NCBI GenBank assembly: GCA_020086605.1
Contig: JACBWW010000049.1
Location: 3,908,966-3,972,965 of the forward strand
Length of the DNA: 64,000 bases
Direction of reading: 5' to 3'
From: Lanius collurio
Lineage: Eukaryota; Chordata; Aves; Passeriformes; Laniidae
Part shown: positions 51,571-64,000 of the stretch, piece by piece
Layout of the letters: each line of letters begins with the position of its first letter
Position numbering within the stretch: the stretch's first letter is position 1
The notes under the pieces: model-generated
Database searches by the model: none
What the model was told of the DNA's origin: nothing
The model's input: the letters and a program-made list of their open reading frames with translations, nothing else
Position numbers and translations under genes: made by a program

Positions 51571-52882
51571 GAGAAATACAGCTCCTGTTTTGAGAAACTA
51601 GGAAGGAAAGGGGTTTAATTCAGGCAACTGGTGGACTTCAGTTCCTGGGTGAACCTCGCCTTTCCTGCAGTTTCAATTTAGTGCCTGTATTTTAGCAAGC
51701 TGTTTGGTTTGTTTGCCTGCCACTTAATAGAAGGATTATCTGGTTTCTTTCTTTTTCTTCCAGGATTGCTTTTCATTTTTAAAGCTGAATATGCTCGTTA
51801 TTAGAGGTAGCATTCTCTCCCATTCAGGCTCCAACCTTCCCTAGGAAGTGACTTCATGTTATTATTCAAGCAGATTATTGCCTAGAGTGCCTGAATTACC
51901 TAGTGTTCGTGTAATGGCAAGCTCTCAGTCCATATGTATTTAATGACTGTAATCATTTGTTATTTTCCCTTTATTAGGTTTGTTTTTAAAGAAAGTTTTA
52001 CTGTGCTATTTATGATATGCTAAGTGGTGCAACTTGCTGAAGAAACATATCGCATACATTTTATTTTTTAATAGGTTTTTCTTGCTAAAATGGAAATGTT
52101 TTATTTACCCTAGTAGGGCAGTTTTTTGCTGACAGTTTTATTATTTCAATTACTCAGACATTTCTTTCCTCTTTTGTTTCCTCAGATACTCCTCCAGGGA
52201 GTTTTAATGTGCCATTCTTTATTTAAGATTGGGCTCAGAACGTGTTATTTCAAGAAAGGCAGGGAAAAAGTGCAATACAGCAGACATTAAATAGTGGGAT
52301 GTCAAGGTTTTATTTTCTTTCCTCTTTGAGTTGTGGAATCCTTTCCTCATTTGTGTCATCTGGTGATTAATTGCACTGATAATCTGGGCTCCTCATCAAT
52401 AACTGTCTCCTACCAGTGCCAGGCAGAAACTGTGCTCTGTCTAAAGAGCTTATGACTGCAGATAAATGAACATAGGAGGGGACCTTTTAGAGTTTTTTAA
52501 ATTGTCAGAGGTGTGGGCTACTTTAATAAACTCATGCTCTATAGGTAGTGGCAGCAGCTCCTGAATGCATTTCACTCGCTAGTGGGGAAAAAATGGGATC
52601 ATTCCTTCAGGACAAACCCCAGGCCTTGATCAGTGGAGTGAAAAGAGAACCCCAAGGGATCATGTAAGAGGAGTGGGCCAGCACAAGCAGATGGAACTGC
52701 CTATGCAAAGTTCTCAGAGTGGGACAGCATGGAAAGCAGGGTCTGCCCCCCTGGCTCTTGCTGGGGTATGTTCGTGATTCCCTCTGCATGTGCTAGTGAG
52801 TTTTTGAGCACTCCTTGATATGTGATGGATTTTATTTTCCATTATATCTTGACCAGTCCTTGGAGAAAAATCAAACTCAATT

Positions 52883-53302
52883 CATAGAATCATAAAATAT
52901 GCTGAATTGGAAGGGACCCATCAGGATCATTGAGTCCAGCTGGCCCTGCACAGGACACCCCAATCATATCCTGTGCCTGAGAGAATTGTCCAAATGCTTT
53001 TGAACTCTTGTCAGTCTTGGTGCTGTGACCACTTCCCTGGGGAGCTGTTCCAGTGCCCAACCACCCTCTGGATGAAGAACTTTTTTCTAATATGCGACTT
53101 AAACCTCCCCTGACTCAGCTTCAGGCCATTCCCTCGGGTCTTGTCACTGGGCACCAGAGAGATCAGTGCCTGCCCTCCACTGCCCCTCATGAGGATGTTG
53201 AAGACCACGGGGAGGTCTCCCCTCATTCTCCTCCAGGCTGAGCAGACCAAGTGACTTCAGCCCCTACTCCACACCCTTCACCATCCTCGTGGTCTTTCTT
53301 GG
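52883..53302 (-). repeat. CR1 LINE 3' end copy, about 420 bp, just upstream of exon 4
   Basis: This is the longest CR1 piece in the window. The plus strand gives CATAGAATCATAAAATATGC, GAATTGGAAGGGACCCATC, GATCATTGAGTCCAGCTGGC, TGGGGAGCTGTTCCAGTGCC, GATGAAGAACTTTTTTCTAA and TCAGCTTCAGGCCATTCCCT, then GGAGGTCTCCCCTCATTCTC and CTCCAGGCTGAGCAGACCAA. This is antisense CR1 through the 3' end of ORF2. Its right edge is about 145 bp before exon 4, so it supplies most of the near-upstream intron. Confidence 0.95.
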
Positions 53303-53383
53303 GACAGTGGGGGAGCCCCCAGAGCTGCAGGCAGATCTGCTCTGGCTGCCTGTGTCTAGTGCATGGCCTTGGCCATCCTTTAA

Positions 53384-53635
<252 letters not shown>

Positions 53636-54226
53636 TAATTATGTGAGTCTAACAAACACGTGTAGCCTGGCACTGGCTGTTTCAGTAAAGTTTTACCATA
53701 GGAGAGGTGCTCCAAAGCCTCCCCATGTAGTTGGTTTTAATGAGGACTCTGCAATCAGGGCAGTTACAATGGGAGTTTTGCACGTATGGCTTGGGGAAAA
53801 GCTGTTAACACCCAAGATGTTACATTAAGGCAGAAAACTCATCTCAGCTGGGGTGTGTTTACTGCTGTAAAGTATTTTGCAGGTTTGCTGTGCAAACTTT
53901 ACTGTGTTTACTTTCACTTAATAGTAGCTGGTAGCAGTAGGGGGGGAAAGTTGAATGATTTCCTATCATTTGGAGCAGTGTTTTTGGAGACACTATTAAC
54001 AGCAAGGGTTCTTCTAAGGACCGTTGTGTGCCAATGTGATATTTAGATGATTATCCTTTCAGCTTCACCACATTGCCACATCTAAACCTCTCAGTCTTTC
54101 AGGGAAAAAAACCCTAAACATGGTTGTTTTATTTATTTTTCCAGTATCTTCAACTGTCATTAAGACAAGCAGAAAGGCTTGGATTTGATAGCACTTTAGT
54201 ATTTTAAATAATTAGCAGAAGATACT

Positions 54227-54294
54227 AGAAAAATATACAGATTTCAAGAGAAAAATATACAGATTTCAAGAGAAAAATATACAAATTTCAAGAG
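54227..54294. repeat. 22-bp tandem repeat, three copies
   Basis: The unit is AAAAATATACAGATTTCAAG plus AG, repeated about three times with a 22-bp period. Unit starts can be tracked by the TATACA at 54234, 54256 and 54278. One substitution (CAG to CAA) appears in the third copy. It is a small minisatellite with no coding frame. Confidence 0.95.
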
Positions 54295-56505
54295 AAAACT
54301 GTGGGTTCAGTTCCTAAGCTGATTAATTCTGCCAGACTTTACTGCCAGAAATTAAGAATTCAGTGACTGAAATAACACTTCTGGTTGTATTTTGGAGGGA
54401 TGCTCTGAACAGGAGTTTCCTTGGATGTTGATGCAGAGCTTGTATTTTCCCCCTGGAAAAAGACTGAAATTTGGCTACAGGTTACAAGCCTTATATAAGC
54501 CTTATAAAAAGGCTCAATGAACATTAATAGAGTCAGAAGGCACAGATGGAATTTTTTTCCTTTTTTACTTCTTAAATACAAGTCTTTATTAAATGTATTC
54601 TTCATTTACTTTTTTATAATCTAATATTAAACTACATGTTTGCAATTTTTGACTACTCTTAGCAAAGTTATAGTGCATGTAATGTCATCACACTGTTATG
54701 CCTTCAGATGGATGAAAAAACATGGTTTTGAGAGATACTCTTTATTTGCTTGTTGTCTTCTCCAAAATCAGTGCTGATGTGAAATGCTGTGTGGTGTAAA
54801 ATAGTAAATGACAGGCTTATTCCCAAATGCAATGGGGCAAGATAGAGCCTGTTGCTGGTGTAACCACCAGCACCAGAGTTCTCCAAAGTACAGCAGTGCC
54901 CAAGGCAGGCAGACATGGCTTTCTTTTGTGACAACCTCAATGCAGTCATTTCCTCCTGCCTATCTTTGACTCCAGATGTGAATCTTGGAGCTCTGAGGGC
55001 CATTCCCATAGGATTGCAAGCTTTTCCACACCTTGCTGCTGCAAGGGATGTGCCTCAGCCCTGTGTACCTCCTACAGGAGGGAGCATCCTATGATCTTCA
55101 GCAGATGGGGGAATAACAGAAAGTAGCAAAATTTTTACGTATTGGTTTGGTACATGATTAAGACAAAAGCTTAAGTCCACTGAAAGAAAATATACACTGA
55201 TATCCTCAAATAATGTTTCCTCTTTGGTATTGTGGAGTCCAGTCCAGACAGTGCCAAATAATGGGCTTCCTGTACGGAGGCACTGGTTAGGCTTCCATCT
55301 CCTGCAGTCTCCACACATTGCCCTTAGTTCCTGTTCATTTCCTGCCCTTATGCTGAAGTACATAGTAAATATTCTCATATTTTTTAGAGCTCCATAGAAT
55401 TCCAGTATGGAAATGTTGTATTTTAAGATGACTAGTTTGCTCCCAAATTCAGTTTTTAGGAAATAACTTCAGGCTTCTTTCTGCCACCAACATTTTCAGA
55501 GTGATGTCTAGGACCTCTTAATTCAGATATTCCATTGTACAAGCTCTTAGTATACTTGTCTTTATAATCCAAAGCAGGTTATACCTCTCACTTTTAAAAA
55601 ACAATCTTATTTTAAAGTTCCTGTAGTAAAATATGGGATCTGGTGATTGGGAAGTAAATTCATGTACAAATTACTTTCAGAGTCTATGTAAGGCCATGCT
55701 GAATTTAGATCAAACCAACCTTCTCCAGTGGTATTTTGTAGTTCTTTTTCTTTTGTTTGCAGGCTTTTCTCAGTACCATATCAGTTGTCAAAATGACTCA
55801 TTAAATACAGAATATGAGGAACACCTGCTGTGAATTTCTGTTAGCAAAAACATACCATGATGAGAAAATCAGGAATAGAATAAGGCTTCTCATGCTCTCA
55901 AAATATCAAAATAAGTGTAAGATTCAAAATTAAACTCTGGGAAACGATCCACTCTACAAAAATACAAACCATGAAACATCCATCACAATTATTTATTGTA
56001 ATTATGTGTTTATTCAGATACAAAAATAGTACTTGCTGTAGTTGGTAAAAGCGGGTCTGGGCTCCAAATCTCTAATCTAAGTAATGCAACAGCAGATTAG
56101 AAGAGATGGCAGCACGTAATGTCCAGGGAAGTCCAGAATGCACAGAAGGACTGAATGGCTCAAGCAGCTCCACTTGGTACAGAGCCACCTTGTTAATGCT
56201 TTTTGGATTAACTAGCTTGAGGAAACAGAATTCTTTTAAACAAGTTTGAGTGTGGGTTTCTTGGCCTTACTAAATGGAAGTGGGAACCTGAGGTGAGTTA
56301 GCAGAAATTGATAGGAAATAACTGCTTTTCCCTGAATTCCAAGTCTACCAACCCCTCAGCAGATCAGAAGCACACTAGTGAAAATCAGGAGTGACTCCAG
56401 CCTAGGGCAGAACATGGCATAAAACTGTAGTCCCTAAAACAGTGTCAGCACTATAAAGTCATTTAAAGCGCTGGACTTGCAAGGCATCATGAGAAAGAAA
56501 CATAA

Positions 56506-56506
56506 N
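56506..56506. other. single ambiguous base (N)
   Basis: This is the only non-ACGT character in the window, in the context CATAANTTAG. It may be one unresolved base or a collapsed assembly gap of unknown length. It falls inside the interval where CAMK1D coding exon 5 is expected and not seen. Confidence 0.99.
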
Positions 56507-58908
56507 TTAGTGAAAATGAAACAATACTCATTTTCTGGTGCTGTTACACGGTGCACATGAGATTTTACAGATACTTGTTAGATTTTAGCATTTGCCTGTG
56601 CTCTGCCTTGTGTCCTCTTCCCCTTTGGTGTGCAATCCTGCATTCCAGCTCTTCACTGCAATTTCTTCTCTGGGTTTGTGGGATTCACTTTCATGTTTTC
56701 AGTCCTTTGCAGAATGAGTGGTCTCAAAGACACTTCTTGTAGCTATACCAGGAGCACATGAAGAATAGCCTCAAATCTATTGCTTCTGCAAGCACTTAGA
56801 AAATGAAGAGGCTTTACCTAATGGAATGTATTATTTTAATCATAAAGATAGCATTTGCCAGATTCCTCTGATAAAAGACAATAAAATAAAAGAGTTGCAT
56901 TTATTTTCAGACATGTTCAGTAATCGTCTGTTACAGCCATGTTAAGTTACTGACTCAAGTGTCAGAATGCAAAAGCTCTTTAGATCCTTGAGCTTTCCTG
57001 GACAGTATCAAATAGTTTTCTGTCATTTATTCTTTGCTCTTTTATCCATTTGGTAGTGATTATTCAAGGCTACCTGTTAGCAGCATGTTTACCAGCAGCC
57101 TTTAAAAACAGTTAAAGTAGCTGAAAGTGAGCATTAGATGGTGGGTGGTGATGAGGTCTGTTTGGGCAAACACTGTTTAAAAGGCTCCCTTTGTGCACAA
57201 GACATCCAGCAAGCCTGTGCCTCCTGCCATACCAAGATCATCAGCTGAGGTGGGAAAATTAAACTCCGGGGTATCCATGAAATCCATGAAACTGACAGTG
57301 GATAGATTTGTCTTGGATATTTCCAGCAGGAAAGACTGGATGTTTTCCAGCTGTCAGAAGCTCTTTTTACTTTGCAGCTGCCACATCACTTGTTTTCATA
57401 GTTCTGGTGATACCATAGCACAGGATGTCAGGTTATGTGATTATGACAAAGTGATAAAGATCTGTTCCAGGTACTTTTTTTGCTGGGCATTATCTTCACA
57501 CGCACAGCCATGCTCTATCCCAATAAAATCAGGAAAAGGAACAGATTTCTGTGCTTTCCCATCGTGAAGTGGTCAGCCCCTCATTGTTTCATTTTAAGAC
57601 ATGGGCCAGGATGCTGTCTGAGTAGCAGTCTTGTGTCATCACACCAGGCTGGAAATCTTCTTCCAGAGCAGCAGCAGGAATTGAGCTGAGACAGCAATTT
57701 TAATAACTTTTGCTGTCAGCTCTTCTGCCTTAACAAACACTTTTTATTTTTCTCCGGAATGGGCACTGACTAGAGTGAATCTCAAGACACAGGAAAGCTT
57801 AGATGATGTTTGCTGAAGTGCTGATGAAAATGAGGGAGTGACTCTGCTTGGTCACTGAATGATCTCATGTGGCCTCTCAGTGTCCCTTTTTACATGGGAA
57901 AACTTGCTATTTGGGAGAGGAAGCTCTCAGAGCCTGTGTCAGGAACTGTAGTGCTTTGAGAGATGTTTAAGAGCTCTTATTACCCGTGGTCTGAGCTCTG
58001 ATAGCTGCACAAGTGCCTCCAGGCTAGTTGTTACCTTGCTGAACGCAGGATTTACTCATCCCAGTTCAAGAGGTCACAGTCACTTATTTCTGAAGTGCTG
58101 ACAGGACTTTACCCCTCCTTCACAAAGAAAACATCCTTAAGTATTTGTTCTTTTTTCTTTGTTATTATTTTTTCTGTGCAGAATGCAGCTCCTCTTTAGT
58201 TCTGTACTTTTTTTTAAACATAGTAGGTTTATGAGAAAACGTTTTCCAAGCACAGAACATTTTTCTTGCCGGTCACTGTGGTGATGCCCACAAACAGTCC
58301 TCCTTGAGTGCCAACACCTGGTGATGTGGCTTCTGCATAGGTGGCCTGCAATTTGCCCACATCTAAAAGCTTTCATGCCTTCCAGTGTCACTCCAACTTG
58401 CAGAACCTGCCAGCTGCCCTCAGATCAATGGAAGAGTCTTCCTCCTGAGGGCACAGCATGAATAAAAGTCCTCAGCTGAGCTGGGGTAGACAAATGCCAC
58501 AGTCCCAACCCATGTAGTGCCCTGTCTGCCACCTCTTTTTGTGTTTTGCTTTTTCTTTCCCACATATTTTACCTAGGGTTAAGTAACACTCAGGGATCCA
58601 TCACTTAAAATTAATTTCCTGGTGCTATTCTTCAGAGATATGTAGAACACCTCATTTTTAAAGATTTTATTGGAATTTATTATTTTTGTCAGTTTAACTG
58701 CTTTGCTATTAAATTGCTGTAAGAGAATTAGATATATATCACATGTCAAAGGCACCCAGGGCTCTGTTAAGAAGTCATTGGCTACTATTTATACTCCAGA
58801 AATGGGTCCAGTCAGATCCTGCTATGCAAAGTGCTGGACAAGCTTCTGACTTGGAAGCAAACCTGATTTTAACTCATGTCTGCTGCCCATTATTTTCAAG
58901 TATGCAAC

Positions 58909-58926
58909 TCCCCCCCTACCCCCCCA
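58909..58926. repeat. C-rich run pair
   Basis: Two runs of C (CTCCCCCCC and ACCCCCCC) are separated by two or three bases. This is simple-sequence DNA with no recognised function. Confidence 0.85.
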
Positions 58927-61900
58927 TCATTTCTGTCTAATTTCCTTGATCAGGATATACATTCAACTCCTTTTGTTTCAGTTTTTATCTCAGCTTTTCT
59001 CATTTTCATCTACAAAGAACAGTAGTATCTGAGACACTAAATCCCTGTTTATGTGGTTAGGAAATTTATTGAATAAGGAAGGGTGTAATTATAGTTAAAT
59101 TCCTTAACAAATATCAGTTTTCTTTCTGAAAATCAAAGAATTACTTTTCAAATTAGACTGTATCTATAATGTTCGTGACCAGTAGTACATTAACACTTTA
59201 GCTTTTAAAGCTCTGCCTTACAGATTAAATTACTGTCAACAGTTCTGAGTTCTTATTTCTTTGGGAGTTTTGTCAGAGATTTTGGCCCTGTGATGAAAAC
59301 CTGATGGTTAAGATAATTTAACCCAATTATGCGAGCCACTCTAGTTAAGAGGCCAATCTAAATGTTTGCTTACTGAAAAGAGGATCTGACAATACAACCT
59401 CTTCTAAGAAGGTCTTGCATTTTCTTATCTGCTTACCACTCTTATCCCCATTTCTCATGGAAGGAATCTGAGTGATGAGCTGGGACTGGATACCCAACTT
59501 TTAGATAGCACCTGAACTGGGAGAGGTGGGGCAGCTTATGTGGCTCATTTCATTGCAAATTAGGTGTGAAGACTGACCTGCAGGGGTCTTACCCCATTGT
59601 CTAATGTGGAGAAGAAGTGGTGTTTTCAAACCCCTGAGTGGTGTGTGTGGTTATGGGCAAGGTCCCAATAAGCCGTTAGTGATTTAAAATTTTGAACATC
59701 ATAGATTTGGGCCGATCAGATTTTGACCTTACATAATAACTGCATTTTGATGGAGCTGTTCAAACCTGCCTGAAAATGAGCCATCCCTGAGGTGTGTGAA
59801 GCTGGGCACCCACCAGGAGGAGACCCCAATCACTCAGCAAATTCTTCTAAAGAGATTTTTGATGTTTGGAAATTGGGTGTCACTAAGTGACTTTCCATGA
59901 GAGGTGGTCCTTCAAAAGCCTTGGTTACTTCTGCAGATGGAACTCAGACTTTCAAGACACTTGAAAAGTTTGAAAAAAAAATGTTAGAAAGCTTGTCTGA
60001 GGCAATCTGATCTCCTTTTGCAGAAACACTGAATTATGAGCTGTGTTTATGGCTGACTAATATCTTAATCCTACTGAGATTTAAAATTCTTGCTCTGAGT
60101 CTCAATCCAGCTTCAAGTAAAATTTTTTTGTACTTCCCTGTTGTACAAATTGGGCTGGATCCTGGATATGTGGTTGGTCCCTGTACCCCCTACCTCACTC
60201 ACTGTTTTTGTTTTCTGTATTGCTTTGATGAAAGTTCATTCTACTACTTTCGTCTCTGCTCTACCAGAAATCCAGCAGTAGTTTCAGATCTCACAAAGCC
60301 ATGTGTTCCTCTTAGCCCTGTGCAAGACCACAGCATTTAAGTAAGCAATAGATTTCCATGTTGAATTTTGACCTATTTGGTGTCCTTTGAGTCAAAGGTT
60401 AGAAAATATTCAGTAAGCCTTTGGAATATCCTAATTATCAGTAAGATACCTCAGGAGCCTTTAGGCAGTATCATGAGCAATCAAGTAAAAATAAAGCATG
60501 GGAATCACTCTGAACAGGATTTGCTCAGGCAGAAGTACATGACAGGGCAATTTCTCAGCTCTGTTACCATGTCCTGACACGGAGTTGTGTTACCTTCTGT
60601 TAAACATAAATTGCATTATGACCAATGGCAGGTATCTAAGTCTGACTCAGCAACATGAAGTAACAACTACAGGAGCACAAGAAGCCAGCAATACTGCACT
60701 GAAACCCTGCTCTCCTTTGGAAGCAGCCTCAACCTTCAAAGTCTTGGCCAACCAGAACAAGATGAACACTGGAAGAATGTGTGAAAAAATGGGAAGAAGT
60801 GGTTTTCACCCCAGGAGTCAGTGGTAGAAGGACTCTGGTCTTGTGGTGAAGCTGCTTCATGTGCAGCCTGTTTGCACTGTGAGGAGGGTACTTTGTAGGT
60901 TTTCACTTCAGGAGAGGGGTTGGGTTGGCCCACTGTGTGCAGTACAGGCTGTTATGAGAAACAGGCACCCTCATGACTTGTACAGTGTGATCAACAGGCT
61001 TAAAGTATCAGAGCAATCCCCATCACCTGAGCTCTTTGCAAGAACATGGATTGCAGTTTTTGGCATCCAGCAGCTGCATTTTTAGGGAGCTTATTAGCAT
61101 AGCTGTGCTCTCTGAGGGCAATGGCATGGTGTTCTGAAAGGGTTCCAAAGGTTCTGGTCTGTACCTTTTCTTAAAACCTCCACTTGAAACAAGCCTTTGA
61201 ATTTTTTGTCTTAATAAAAGCAAAACATAACAAAAAAATGAAAGATCACCTGGCCTGGGAATCACATCTTTCATGTACCCTCGGGTGGAAGGAGGGTTTG
61301 TTACCCCACCTTGTACCCAGCACTGCAGCAATACAGAGCCAGCCTGAAACACCTTCCTGGATGTGAAGGAAGGGTCCAGGTTTGCTCCACTGATTTCCCT
61401 GTCTGGATGACCATTGTATATGATTTGAGCCCAGAGTGATTCCCTGGGGGTGTGTGACAGTGGAAGCCTTTGCTCAGCTGACATCACCCAGTGCCAGAAA
61501 TGGGAGATTTGGCTTTCCCCTTCTCTTTTCTGCTGTTTTGTCTCCCCAGCTGTCTCTGTTGATTCTTTATTGCTGTTAGCTCCTGGATTTTTTTCGTTGT
61601 GTCTCCTGCTTTTGCCTCTTAGCACTGATCTGCCATCATTCCTGAGAGCTCCTCTGACTTGTTTTTCAGCTCATTAAGTATTTCCGTCTTTTCCGTATAT
61701 CAGAGACAGATGATGCTGAGCTACTTCCTCCTGTTCCTGCTGCATGTCTGCTTATTGGAAAAAAAATCAAAAGCAGCCATTTGGCCTTAAAAGAAGTATT
61801 TAAACCTCCTGTCTTTCTTAATGTTTTCCAAAGGAGAGGTAATAGCCCCACATTTGCTTTGGGCTTGATCGTGTATTGGTTTTACCTATTTCAGAGTTGC

Positions 61901-62784
61901 CATCTACAGAAGCAGCTATCAGTGCTTTTCACTCCTTTAAAACAGAAAGAAATGCCCCAGCACAGCTTTGATGTTTTAAGAGGGAAAATCTTTATATAGA
62001 TCACATGCCCTCATCTCAGAATTGTTTTCTCTTATGTTAATGTGGCATATCTGTATAATGTCAGGAGCTCACTTGTGCTCAGCAGCCATTTGCATAATAT
62101 TTTCTTTGGGAGCTATGAGATGTCTAATGTTTACTAGTCTTGAAAAGTATGTAAACAGACACAGACAGTCAAAGGTAGAAGAGAGTGTGAATAAAATATT
62201 GGGAATTTGGAAGGAATGGAGAGTTGGAAGACATCTGAGCACTTAAAGACAGGAGAATATTAAGTCCCTTCTTCCTCATATTTTGTCCCAAAATTCAGTT
62301 ATGAGGGATGGGACAAAAGAGGAAACTGTCTCCTTTTTTATGCAGTGGTCCTTATTTCCAATTCACATGCAGTGGTCTCAGTTTGCTGAATGACTTGAAA
62401 ATTGGGGTAGTATTTAACCTGTGCTGCAGATTGGGTCTTATCTCAGTCTTCAAGAGTCTTCCTAATCTGGGTGCCAGCTATAATTTTACCCACATTCCCC
62501 TGAATTTTCTGCATTTGTGCAACATGACCCTAGTGAAATGTGACCCTTTCCATCATTGCTGTGCATATGGAAATGCAGCCTGCCCTCACCTGCCTTGTGC
62601 ACTGTCTTCCTTCAGTCCCCTCTATGAGCCTTCATGTCTTCTCTGATTCTCATTGTTTCTGCTTGTTCCACACCTTGCTAGCAGGTTTAACCTTGGCAGC
62701 TTAAAAAGATAATTCTTAGAAAAGGCCAGTACATCAGAACATAAATGTGGGGCTCAAGTTTTAAAACATCTCTGTACTACACAA

Positions 62785-62800
62785 TTTTTTTTTTTTTTTT
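62785..62800. repeat. T16 homopolymer
   Basis: Sixteen consecutive T residues, probably length-variable. Read on the minus strand this is an A-run, but no retroposed body is recognised beside it. Confidence 0.95.
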
Positions 62801-63834
62801 GCTGTTCTTCAAGTAGCTAACTGCTTTCGTGTTGGTTAGACTCCTAGTTGAGGAAGGTGTGACTCCCAAGAAAACTTTTTTTTGGGACTTGCTGCTTCAT
62901 GACTTTTTTCCAACACTTGAACTCCAAATTACTCAAAGGAAATACTGTGTTTTTTAAAACCCAGTGTGTCAAGTCCACTTTAGGAATGCCACAATCACTC
63001 ATTTCTTGCATATTGTGGACATTTTGCTTTGAAAAAAGCAAAAGCTTCTCTACATGAAAAAGATTACAGTCACAGAATTTTAAAATTTAGGTGTAAGCAT
63101 TTGCACTGCAAGCTCCCAACAGGGAAAACATAATACTCCAGGATCCCAAACAAAAAATACGTATTTTTGAGTCTCAGTAGTTTAAGACAGTAAAGCAGAT
63201 CCATGAAGAGTTTCAATAAATGCCTAGGCTCTTGCTTCTAGCAAAATTCTAACTATGGTGGCTGAAAACTATGGAGGCAGGAGGCTTAGTTCCTTTGTGC
63301 ATGTCCAATTCCTGCTGCTTTTCATTTCTCCCTCTGGAGATGTCTGTGTTCCCAGAGGTAAAATGACTCCCTCTGACTCTGACATGCAGCAGGCTTTGGA
63401 AGGCAGCTGCTGGAAGAAATGGTGAATGCTCTCCTTCCTTTCCTGCAGATGTAGCTTATCTCCTCCCTGACTCGCTGCCCTTTCTGAGCTGCCTCTGGAA
63501 GTCCCTGGTCTGGCAGCGCGATGCGGCGGAGCCACGACGCTGTCAGAGAGAATCTGCATCTCTGCACCCGTGCAGAGCTTGGCCTCATTTTTCTCCTAAA
63601 GAGGGAGGTGATGGCCCTCTGCCTCTCATGCATTTTTCTGTGCTTTGTTTTGTTTTCTGTGCCTGGAGACAAAAAAAATGGTGAATTCGCTCCACTTTAG
63701 GAGTTATCCTTTTTTTGTGAGAATATGACCTTCAAAAAACCTGGACATTTGCCAACACAAGGGCTGTATGTGGAGAGCAAAACAAGGTCTTGGGATGCTT
63801 CAAGTTTCAGGGTCCTGCCTTTTGACCATATTGA

Positions 63835-64000
<166 letters not shown>

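Larger units (their letters stand above)
46863..52882. other. intronic stretch, one CR1 fragment and no gene
   Basis: About 6 kb in which the CR1 fragment at 49453-49535 and the AT-palindromic patch at 51541-51570 are the only elements recognised. The rest is AT-rich unique sequence with short chance frames. Confidence 0.6.

Noticed and set aside
59266..59290. RDFG string in one plus-strand frame, possible DFG of exon 5
   Set aside because: It is followed by PVMKT and a stop instead of LSKMEG, with no flanking exon structure. Chance match.
60155..60175. DPGYV-like coding string (GATCCTGGATATGTGG) that could be the end of exon 5 (CGTPGYV)
   Set aside because: The upstream codons read QIGLDPGYV rather than STACGTPGYV, there is no PENLLYY or DFG upstream, and the next bases (TTGGTC) are not a splice donor.

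Overview
This window looks like bird nuclear DNA (vertebrate, AT-rich, intron-dominated). The bird assignment rests on the interspersed repeats. Nearly all recognisable ones are short, 5'-truncated CR1 LINE copies with the usual avian 3' tail (a diverged ATTCTATG-type end and GGTTGGAA...GACC on the complementary strand), plus a few very old MIR/CORE-SINE-like scraps. No Alu, L1 or other mammal-type recent repeats were seen. The bird order cannot be read from this evidence.

The only gene I can support is on the + strand: the interior of CAMK1D, calcium/calmodulin-dependent protein kinase ID. Three coding exons are present, each with matching phase and canonical splice sites. They are 13194-13268 (coding exon 3: end of helix C, beta4-beta5 and hinge), 53446-53584 (coding exon 4: helices D-E and the catalytic HRDLK), and 63881-63956 (coding exon 6: APE motif and helix F). 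Exon numbers and residue numbers follow the human protein as I remember it. The 5' end of the gene (promoter, exons 1-2 with the ATP-binding lysine) lies upstream of the window, and the C-terminal lobe and regulatory tail lie downstream.

Layout: 1-13193 is the end of the upstream intron; 13269-53445 is a 40.2 kb intron; 53585-63880 is 10.3 kb that should hold coding exon 5; 63957-64000 is the start of the next intron. Exon 5 (127 bp expected, with the second half of the catalytic loop, the DFG motif and the activation-loop threonine) was not found on either strand. The only ambiguous base in the window, an N at 56506, falls inside this interval. This is the observation most worth checking.

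The introns hold CR1 fragments in both orientations, a long CATC microsatellite (16833-16939), an alternating purine-pyrimidine TA/TG tract (45058-45108), a 22-bp triple tandem repeat (54227-54294), a CpG-richer unexplained segment around 29.0-30.1 kb, and a short unexplained repeated motif (30.85 and 31.62 kb). The many short open frames look like chance. I found no operon, CRISPR array, defence system, intact transposon or RNA gene, and I do not see a previously undescribed system here.
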